64,000 nucleotides of DNA from Eublepharis macularius (taxonomy: Eukaryota; Chordata; Lepidosauria; Squamata; Eublepharidae). This document shows positions 61,701-64,000 of this stretch, piece after piece (within the stretch, counting starts at the first letter, position 1; each line of letters opens with the position of its first letter). A model generated the notes under the pieces. It had not been told where the DNA came from. It ran no database searches and worked only from the letters and a program-made list of their open reading frames with translations. Made by a program: the position numbers and the translations under genes. The stretch spans positions 32,433,368 to 32,497,367 of the forward strand of contig NC_072791.1 in assembly GCF_028583425.1 (NCBI RefSeq). Direction: 5' to 3'.

Positions 61701-64000
61701 CTGTTGGCCACACCTGCTAAAAATGGCAGAAGCTGCACAAAAAGATTTATTGGTCCAAATGTGTGTGTAAGGGTAGGTAACAACAAGCAGAAAGTTAACA
61801 GTAAATATTTTTCTGCCCCCAATGTGGTGTTAATGGATGAAAGCTGTACACATTGTGTGAGCACTGTGAAAAAGCCAGCTGGATCCTAGCTTCAGCTTCT
61901 GAACACTCTTCAAGGGCAACTCCATGTAGAATACTTTGCAGTGATCAATTCCAGAAGTTACAAAGCATGTATGGCATTGCCAGTTCTCCCTTCAGGAAAG
62001 GCTGCGGCATACGCAAAATATTAATGTGATAAAGTATCTTGGCTGCAGCTGCCTTTAGAGAATCCAGGAGCAAATCTGGTCGAGCAGAATTACTGGGCAG
62101 TGTGTGCCAGATAACTGAAGAGAGAAATCCCTCAGTTCTAGATAGTTTCTTTTCTTCTGAAACCTAAAGATGTCTGTCTCATCTAGATTCCATTCAGTTC
62201 ATTAATCCAAGTTCTGTTTACTACTGATGCTAGGCATAGCTCCTGCATTTGAAATTTAAGAATGTAGCGAGATACCTTCAAATACAATACAAAGGTCATG
62301 CTTCTTCGTTGCTCCTCCTGGATCTATCTGTAGCCTTTGATAGAATAGATCATGCTGTCCTGTTGATGCGTTTGGGGGCAGAAATAGGTTTCAGGCAATG
62401 TGCCTCCGACTGGTTTAAATCGTTCCTCATGGAATGGATTCAAAGGATTGCTTTTGGAGACCAACTGTCTTTAGTCTGAGAATTATCTTGGGGGGCTCCA
62501 CAGGGCACAATCTTATCCCCATGTCATTCAACCTCTATGTAAAGCCTTTAGGAGAAATAATTTGTAGCATTAGAATTGGATGTCACCTTGAGTTGCTGCC
62601 CAACTGCTGTGATCAAATGGCTGAAAATGAACAAACTGACAGACAAGATGGAAGTGTTGCTTGACTATGGAAGCGATGCTGGTTGGGAACGCAGAGATCT
62701 TGAAGGACATTGTGCTCCACACTTTTCAGTGGGGGTTCAATTGACCTTGCAGACTCAGTTAAGAGCTTGGGGATTAAACTGGATCCAGCACCGCTCCTGA
62801 AGAAGTGAATGCAGCTGCAAAGAAAGCCTTCTTCCAATTCAGTCTAGCCCAGAAGATGGCTCCCTACCTTGACATGAATGATCTGGCCACCTAGATCCAT
62901 GCCACAGTAATACTGAGACTAGACTACTGTAATGTACTGTACATAGGTCTCTGCTTGAAGTTAACTCAGACTTTTATGCTATCGAAAACATGGTGGTCAT
63001 AGCAAGTGCCATCAAGTCATAGCCAATTTATGGCATCCTCTGCCAGAGTTCTCAAAGCAAGAGACTAACAGAGGTAGTTTGCCATTGCCTGCCTCCGCAT
63101 AGCAACACTGGTCTTCTTTGGAGGTCTTCCATCCAGTTACTAATCAGGGCCGACCGTGCTTAGCTTCTGAGATCTGACCAGATCAGGCTTGCTTGAGCTA
63201 TCCAGGTTAGGGCAAACCCTGTTGTTGTTGTTCTTTATTCGATTTGTAGTCTGCTCTCCCTGCAAGCAGGCTCAGAGTGGATAACATCCAATTAAAGCAC
63301 CATACAATATAGACAATTAAAACTGGTAGCATTAAAAGAGCAGTTGCAATTTCACTACCCTTCCTCAGCAGCGCATGTTGCACAATCCTACATGTACTGC
63401 GTTGTTTATTGGATGCCCTAGCCATAGATCATATTCACTTACGCTATGTAATTCGCTTTGAGTCTCAGTGAGAAAGGTGGACTATAAATAATGTAATTAA
63501 AAACCTATGGGTTTAACGTTACTCCTAATCCTTTGATAATCTGTGTTTCTCAGTGACTTAATATAGATATTAAAGAATAATAAAGATGATCATGAAATCT
63601 AACCTAGTGGTACTTCACAGGACAATTCCAAGAGTGCGTCACAACCCTCTGAGAATATCTGAATAAGAGAGAATGCTTTATACTCCCCATCTAATCTCTT
63701 ATGTTTCAGTGATATTTGATGTTCAGCAGTATTTAAATCCATTTTCAGGTTCAGTAAGATCCAACTGGGCAACATGTTTCTCTAGATAGAGATTATCCAC
63801 TTGGCCTAATAAAGTGGCTTCAGTTTAATGCTTGGTTTGGAAGATAGGCTTGCATTGGATCAGAAATCTTGTACTATCCAAAACAATGACTCTGAAGTAG
63901 ATTTTCAGCCATACATTCAGTCACCTTTTGAACAGTAAATAAATAATGGATCTGTAATTGGAAGGGTCATCTGTGTTGATCATTGATTGTTTCATGAGTA
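29860..64000 (+). CDS. TRIP11: GMAP-210 / TRIP11 golgin, 5' part; 15 coding exons, continues off the right edge
   Basis: GMAP-210 is a long coiled-coil golgin of the cis-Golgi that tethers small vesicles and helps position IFT20. Exons join 29860-30001, 33721-33797, 33943-34053, 36560-36838, 37635-37703, 41649-41814, 46921-47241, 48062-48102, 49628-49834, 51240-54260, 55616-55756, 55847-56040, 58701-58864, 59260-59363 and 60356-60455. This gives 5137 nt, 1712 codons, with all phases compatible. Residues 1-38 are the ALPS-like curvature-sensing helix ([14 protein letters not shown]...), rich in Gly, Ser and Thr. From about 60 on, the protein is heptad-rich coiled coil with runs of Glu, Lys, Gln and Leu. 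The C-terminal GRAB/centrosome-binding exons are outside the window. Residues such as [16 protein letters not shown] and [16 protein letters not shown] match human TRIP11. Exon 9 looks shorter than the human counterpart. Confidence 0.96.
30255..30590. repeat. inverted pair of a dispersed repeat (agtccagtagcacc family)
   Basis: A reversed copy (agtccagtagcaccttaaag ... gagctcacttcatcaaatg) is followed by a forward copy (ctgatgaagtgagtgttgac ... cttgtctttaaggt), facing each other. The same family appears at 32380-32550 and 56778-56922. Confidence 0.6.
31410..31890. repeat. unassigned dispersed repeat
   Basis: Begins gggttggatcccataatcc and resembles 54660-55065 (gggttggatcccatgataca) over stretches of both edges, including aatggattgctgg. 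It is probably a non-autonomous element. Edges are not fixed. Confidence 0.4.
32290..32360 (-). repeat. SINE 3' tail fragment
   Basis: Reversed tail, tttattataccccatttttctcccc with agtggagacccaaagtgact. Confidence 0.5.
32380..32550. repeat. inverted pair, agtccagtagcacc family
   Basis: A reversed piece (gagcacatttcatcagatgca) meets a forward piece (tgcatctgatgaactatagt and on through ggttagtcattaaggtacca). Confidence 0.55.
33721..33797 (+). CDS. TRIP11: TRIP11 coding exon 2
   Basis: This 77-nt exon ends [11 protein letters not shown], where human has IEAIHAILRSE. The acceptor is gatttcag and the donor gtagga. The N-terminal half is divergent. Confidence 0.88.
33943..34053 (+). CDS. TRIP11: TRIP11 coding exon 3
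   Basis: This 111-nt, phase-0 exon encodes [20 protein letters not shown] and on to QLQQKE, a near match to human. The acceptor is tttctag. Confidence 0.95.
34700..36284 (+). mobile_element. L2-clade LINE, family B, with intact 444-codon RT frame
   Basis: The frame 34708-36042 carries reverse transcriptase blocks in order: [20 protein letters not shown], motif [36 protein letters not shown], motif [12 protein letters not shown], then [13 protein letters not shown] and a C-terminal block with [20 protein letters not shown] and [10 protein letters not shown]. The endonuclease and ORF1 parts are missing (5' truncation). The 3' end is a run of taaag units near 36284. The open frame suggests a recent insertion. 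It sits in TRIP11 intron 3. Confidence 0.9.
36560..36838 (+). CDS. TRIP11: TRIP11 coding exon 4
   Basis: This 279-nt, phase-0 exon encodes [17 protein letters not shown], a Ser/Thr/Ala-rich break, [20 protein letters not shown], then coiled coil to WKKIAQ. The donor is gtgagt. Confidence 0.96.
36839..37634. other. TRIP11: TRIP11 intron 4
   Basis: AT-rich, no recognised repeat or exon. Confidence 0.6.
37635..37703 (+). CDS. TRIP11: TRIP11 coding exon 5
   Basis: This 69-nt exon encodes [20 protein letters not shown] plus IIK, matching human [11 protein letters not shown]. The flanks are tttag and gtaaat. Confidence 0.94.
37783..38577. repeat. GC-rich element, possibly the left part of an old hAT-like transposon
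   Basis: Begins cagtgttcctgataaaatgt and changes at about 37850 into a GC-rich block. From about 38260 this carries four to five loose repeats of a 60-70 bp unit (cggcctctcctccgtaggct, cctctcctccttaggcttgc). It has the composition of a CpG island but shows no gene features. Its possible right end is at 40693-40711. Confidence 0.45.
38579..38680. mobile_element. truncated hAT-type element, relative of 28512-28730
   Basis: Begins TAGGGTTGCCAGCTCCAGG and continues gggaaattcctgacaatttg and ctggagagggtggggg like the complete copy. The right end is missing. Confidence 0.6.
38800..38950 (+). mobile_element. L2-clade LINE 3' end, family A
   Basis: Has tattgtttattgaatgcccc and ttgagtctcagtgagaaaga with the tail aaaataaataa. 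Confidence 0.6.
38980..39118 (-). repeat. 5S-rRNA-derived SINE
   Basis: The reverse complement has a 5S-like box (ggaagctaagtaggtggg-type and gatcttagatcttgg-type). A second copy lies at 62986-63225. The shared left part is gaggtggtttgccattgcctgcctc. Confidence 0.65.
39277..39728. repeat. 452-bp inverted repeat with a 69-bp perfect arm core
   Basis: Positions 39285-39353 and 39652-39720 are exact reverse complements. Similarity runs on more weakly inward (ttttattag, ctagcc, aatgcatgtctg) and slightly outward. The spacer is about 250-300 bp. It lies in TRIP11 intron 5. Confidence 0.9.
39729..39930 (-). mobile_element. L2-clade LINE RT fragment
   Basis: The reverse complement holds gccatcaatatgctgatgac, an INMLMT/YADDT-type motif C remnant, and a tgacaaggcaaaggtgatgt block. 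It is decayed. Confidence 0.5.
40028..40692. mobile_element. non-autonomous hAT-type DNA transposon, 665 bp, with internal microsatellite growth
   Basis: Perfect 13-bp terminal inverted repeats, CAGTGATGGCGAA and TTCGCCATCACTG, are flanked by an exact 8-bp duplication, GCTTAGAG (40020-40027 and 40693-40700). The interior holds two copies of a unit (gcaagttaaatcaaagcagt plus tttgcccttcttta and ctgcttgcaagctc, at 40226-40283 and 40338-40395). Each copy is followed by a CT-type microsatellite. No transposase is present. Confidence 0.92.
40396..40505. repeat. (GCTC)n-(CT)n microsatellite
   Basis: About eight gctc units run into a pure ct run of about 38 units, inside the hAT element. A shorter (ct)n-(ca)n lies at 40283-40325. 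Confidence 0.95.
41035..41370 (-). mobile_element. CR1 LINE 3' end
   Basis: The reversed CR1 3' region has agtccaacctcctgcccaat, aagtatttgtccagccgttc, ccaattccactgctgaattg and gcaatcatgtctcccctta. Confidence 0.8.
41649..41814 (+). CDS. TRIP11: TRIP11 coding exon 6
   Basis: This 166-nt exon encodes [20 protein letters not shown] and on to [20 protein letters not shown]. Human has a very similar run. The donor is gtctcg, a weak but usable GT site, and the phase-1 end fits exon 7. Confidence 0.95.
42060..42285 (+). mobile_element. LINE 3'UTR tail, L2-like
   Basis: Has ttttaatttataatatttatt and aaactgctttgagcctcatt, then gaaaaataaaataaatta as a tail. Confidence 0.45.
42784..42869. mobile_element. 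palindromic MITE, 86 bp
   Basis: Starts agtgcaaccctaaaaagagt and ends with the near complement ggattgcact. About 33 of the outer 37 bases pair, so almost the whole element is a hairpin. Relatives lie at 10016, 12333, 16520 and 17915. Confidence 0.7.
43130..43275 (-). repeat. tRNA-derived SINE, partial
   Basis: Reversed copy with aaggggttgaacccaggtct and ccccagtccaagctttatac. Confidence 0.5.
43381..43520 (-). mobile_element. CR1 LINE 3' end fragment
   Basis: Has ctcattcaacctttcctcat, cctggtcaccattctctagt, cacccagaactggacataat and ggcctgaccagtggc, the reversed CR1 3' region. Confidence 0.75.
43649..44167 (-). mobile_element. L1-like LINE, 5' truncated, inserted in an L2-clade LINE
   Basis: An exact 16-bp target duplication, tagcactccccgcttt, flanks it (43633-43648 and 44168-44183). 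The left end is poly-T (a poly-A tail on the - strand). A reverse-strand frame over most of the rest reads [20 protein letters not shown], resembling the end of L1 ORF2. A (TA)n run sits at 43692-43740. Confidence 0.8.
43692..43740. repeat. (TA)n microsatellite
   Basis: About 24 ta units in the 3' part of the L1-like insertion. Confidence 0.95.
44184..44381 (+). mobile_element. L2-clade LINE family A, left piece
   Basis: Reads [20 protein letters not shown]-like in one frame, up to the hAT insertion at 44382. The 43633 flank belongs to the same copy. Confidence 0.75.
44382..45123. mobile_element. non-autonomous hAT-type DNA transposon, 742 bp, palindrome-rich
   Basis: Ends TAGAGACGGGGCACGAA and the complement of TAGAGGTGGGCACGAA form inverted repeats. 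The 8-bp flanks are ATTAAGAC and ATTGAGAC (one mismatch). Without it, the L2-clade LINE reads straight through. The interior has several palindromes (aatggccatttccccgagga, gccgcttgcaagcggc) and a GC-rich core. Confidence 0.88.
45124..45935 (+). mobile_element. L2-clade LINE family A, right piece
   Basis: Frame 45125-45592 reads [40 protein letters not shown] and [20 protein letters not shown], then a 3'UTR ending gtctcagtgagaaaggtgga plus aaaaataaataa. Confidence 0.85.
45936..46920. other. TRIP11: TRIP11 intron 6, right end
   Basis: AT-rich sequence after the nested repeat pile. Nothing recognised. Confidence 0.55.
46921..47241 (+). CDS. TRIP11: TRIP11 coding exon 7
   Basis: This 321-nt coiled-coil exon has [20 protein letters not shown] and ends LQQALL. 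It is divergent from human except at its ends. The acceptor is ggtgtag. Phase 1 in and phase 1 out are consistent with both neighbours. Confidence 0.9.
47408..47600 (+). repeat. tRNA-derived SINE
   Basis: Has a clear tRNA-like head (ggggctatggctcaatggta ... ttcccaggctcagtccccag), then gtgatgtgaaagacctctgc and gtcagagtagacagtaccaa. Confidence 0.8.
48062..48102 (+). CDS. TRIP11: TRIP11 coding exon 8 (41-nt microexon)
   Basis: Encodes [14 protein letters not shown] across the junction, matching human DAENEIMRLSSLNQ. The acceptor is tttttacag and the donor gtaaat. Confidence 0.92.
48103..49627. other. TRIP11: TRIP11 intron 8
   Basis: No named repeat. I searched here for the human segment between DAENEI and EYEVIKS and found no frame resembling it. 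Confidence 0.5.
49628..49834 (+). CDS. TRIP11: TRIP11 coding exon 9
   Basis: Encodes [20 protein letters not shown] and on to [20 protein letters not shown] and EATQ. Two in-frame acceptors 12 nt apart fit: aacttaag before 49628 and gatttcag before 49640. I prefer the first because the pyrimidine tract (about 49600-49620) is closer to it. About 30-40 residues present before this point in human appear to be missing. Confidence 0.85.
50700..50925 (+). repeat. tRNA-derived SINE
   Basis: Reads ggtggtagagcatctgcttg, gttaaaaggatcagctggta, gaaagacctccgcctcggac and ends aaggcagctgtgtgtt. Confidence 0.8.
50935..51075. repeat. unassigned dispersed repeat fragment
   Basis: Ends cttgaatccaacccatt and has cttctgctaatggaaact, as at 54855-54885. 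Same loose family as 11540 and 54660. Confidence 0.35.
51240..54260 (+). CDS. TRIP11: TRIP11 coding exon 10 (giant 3021-nt coiled-coil exon)
   Basis: This phase-0 exon of 1007 codons starts [18 protein letters not shown] and ends LLKDREQ, with no stop until beyond the donor gtatgt. It is almost all heptad coiled coil. Strongly conserved blocks include [40 protein letters not shown] and [20 protein letters not shown]. The same large exon is a hallmark of vertebrate TRIP11. Confidence 0.97.
54261..55615. other. TRIP11: TRIP11 intron 10
   Basis: Holds the unassigned repeat 54660-55065. The remainder is AT-rich and featureless. Confidence 0.5.
54660..55065. repeat. unassigned dispersed repeat
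   Basis: Begins gggttggatcccatgataca and carries a G/A-rich hairpin (ctcttccatcagcagagaga and gctaatggaagaggaagaag). Related to 31410-31890. Confidence 0.4.
55616..55756 (+). CDS. TRIP11: TRIP11 coding exon 11
   Basis: This 141-nt, phase-0 exon encodes [20 protein letters not shown] and on to [13 protein letters not shown]. The acceptor is gaaag, with a weak pyrimidine tract, and the donor gtacga. It is followed by an intron of only 90 bp. Confidence 0.94.
55847..56040 (+). CDS. TRIP11: TRIP11 coding exon 12
   Basis: This 194-nt exon encodes [20 protein letters not shown] and on to [11 protein letters not shown]. The acceptor is cctgcag, the donor gtgacc, and it ends in phase 2. Confidence 0.95.
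56590..56665 (+). mobile_element. L2-clade LINE 3' tip, family A
   Basis: Has tatgtaatccaccttggatc and ttagtgagaaaggtggactt, the terminal block seen at 45880 and 63440. Confidence 0.6.
56680..57045 (-). repeat. tRNA-derived SINE split by a foldback insertion
   Basis: 56690-56777 is the reversed tail and body. 56936-57045 is the rest (gttaggctgagagagagtgg ... gatttgaacttgggtcttcc, ending ctctacaccacact). The gap is filled by the foldback at 56778-56922. Confidence 0.7.
56778..56922. mobile_element. foldback insertion, agtccagtagcacc family, with 13-bp target duplication
   Basis: The 13-bp CCCTGTGAATTAG occurs at 56765-56777 and 56923-56935. Within, 56818-56869 and 56872-56923 are reverse complements at 51 of 52 positions, with a 2-bp loop. 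The family is the one at 30255 and 32380. Confidence 0.88.
57058..57135 (+). mobile_element. CR1 LINE fragment
   Basis: Reads [13 protein letters not shown] in one frame, the CR1 ORF2 block also seen at 21160-21120. Confidence 0.55.
57136..58700. other. TRIP11: TRIP11 intron 12, right part
   Basis: 57136-57870 is AT-rich with a repeat-like look but no family assigned. A Sauria SINE half follows. 58050-58180 resembles a LINE C-terminal block weakly. Confidence 0.4.
57871..57975 (+). repeat. Sauria-type SINE, 3' half
   Basis: Has gattgttgtggggataatca, ctttgtaaactgctctgagt and gggtggtatataaatcaaat. The tRNA head is missing. Confidence 0.75.
58701..58864 (+). CDS. TRIP11: TRIP11 coding exon 13
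   Basis: This 164-nt exon encodes [20 protein letters not shown] and on to [14 protein letters not shown]. The acceptor is tttgaag and the donor gtgagt. Confidence 0.95.
58998..59198. mobile_element. MITE-like element with about 20-bp terminal inverted repeats
   Basis: Left end cttggatcctatgaatcagt pairs with right end actcattcataggatccaag (one mismatch). It is about 200 bp with no coding part. A clean target duplication is not seen, so the superfamily is open. Confidence 0.65.
59260..59363 (+). CDS. TRIP11: TRIP11 coding exon 14
   Basis: This 104-nt exon encodes [20 protein letters not shown] and on to EEKVISLQ. The acceptor is ctttag and the donor gtatgc. It ends in phase 0. Confidence 0.95.
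59505..60135 (+). mobile_element. L2-clade LINE 3' end, family B-like
   Basis: The frame starting near 59479 has [20 protein letters not shown] and [11 protein letters not shown], then decays. The tail is near 60130. Confidence 0.7.
60356..60455 (+). CDS. TRIP11: TRIP11 coding exon 15 (last exon in window)
   Basis: This 100-nt exon encodes [20 protein letters not shown] and on to [11 protein letters not shown]. The acceptor is tttccag, the donor gtaaca, and it ends in phase 1. I found no sequence between here and 64000 matching the next human residues (NELRQEMLDDVQKKL). Confidence 0.94.
61076..61313 (-). repeat. Sauria-type SINE
   Basis: Reversed full-length copy with tttatataccacccttcagg, acaaacaccctgtgaggtgg, aaggtcacccagctggcttc and ttctacaccaaactgg. 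Confidence 0.88.
61880..62125 (-). mobile_element. L2-clade LINE fragment
   Basis: The reverse complement holds a region like that at 19505-19612, with actttgcagtgatcaattcc and ggctgcagctgcctttagag. It is decayed. Confidence 0.45.
62250..62985 (+). mobile_element. L2-clade LINE family A, RT region
   Basis: Has motif [21 protein letters not shown], then [20 protein letters not shown], and later the tgacatgaatgatctggcca and actagactactgtaatgtac blocks. The frame is broken. A 5S SINE follows at once. Confidence 0.75.
62986..63225 (-). repeat. 5S-rRNA-derived SINE
   Basis: The reverse complement of 63120-63215 matches 5S rRNA (gatctcagaagctaagcacg, then ggtcggccctgattagtaac and tggatggaagacctcc). 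The left part is gccattgcctgcctccgcat. It is inserted in the L2-clade LINE. Confidence 0.78.
63226..63390 (-). repeat. dispersed repeat with (gtt)n head, unassigned
   Basis: Starts gttgttgttgttctttattc and continues gtagtctgctctccctgcaa and gcaggctcagagtggataac, which looks like the reversed tail of another SINE or LINE. Confidence 0.4.
63390..63510 (+). mobile_element. L2-clade LINE 3' end, family A
   Basis: Has tgtttattggatgccctagc and ctttgagtctcagtgagaaa, ending aataatgtaatta. Probably the tail of the copy at 62250. Confidence 0.6.

Larger units (their letters stand above)
60456..64000. other. TRIP11: TRIP11 intron 15 (partial)
   Basis: Starts at the exon 15 donor and runs off the window. 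It holds a Sauria SINE, L2-clade pieces and a 5S SINE. 60460-61070, 61314-61880 and 63511-64000 have no recognised feature. Confidence 0.55.

Noticed and set aside
63120-63215. 5S rRNA gene
   Set aside because: Partial and diverged, joined to SINE sequence, and repeated at 38980; a SINE, not a functional gene.

Overview
The window is vertebrate nuclear DNA, most likely from a squamate reptile (lizard or snake). The evidence is long introns, exons joined by GT-AG splice sites, CpG-rich promoters, and a squamate repeat set: Sauria-type tRNA SINEs with a '-ggtggtatataaat' tail, a second tRNA SINE family, 5S-rRNA-derived SINEs, CR1 and L2-clade LINEs, and short hAT-type DNA transposons. Nothing in the sequence fixes the species.

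Two protein-coding genes lie head to tail on the + strand. ATXN3 (ataxin-3 deubiquitinase) is complete. Its 11 coding exons (1145-23145) join without a frame error into 362 residues, with a CpG-rich promoter upstream and a 3'UTR of about 3.9 kb ending near 27050. TRIP11 (Golgi microtubule-associated protein GMAP-210) begins in a CpG-rich region at about 29.4-29.9 kb. Fifteen coding exons (29860-60455, 5137 nt, 1712 codons) are present, including one 3021-nt coiled-coil exon; the C-terminal exons lie beyond the right edge. This gene order and orientation match the human ATXN3-TRIP11 arrangement on chromosome 14. The two proteins are not known to share a pathway: one acts in ubiquitin handling and the other tethers vesicles at the cis-Golgi.

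Region by region: 1-1144 holds a Sauria SINE and the ATXN3 promoter. 1145-27050 is ATXN3, with LINE/SINE-filled introns and a probable solo LTR in intron 7. 27050-29380 is a short intergenic stretch of SINEs, a 219-bp hAT element and an L2 tail. 29380-64000 is TRIP11. TRIP11 introns 5 (37.7-41.6 kb) and 6 (41.8-46.9 kb) are layered piles of nested transposons whose insertion order can be read from target-site duplications.

I found no new gene system. The points most worth a second look are: an ataxin-3 with almost no polyglutamine tract; a 90-bp TRIP11 intron that is open in frame; a 69-bp perfect inverted repeat in TRIP11 intron 5; a 145-bp foldback insertion with its own target-site duplication; and several hAT elements with clear 8-bp duplications. 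Human comparisons use remembered protein sequence and were not aligned computationally.
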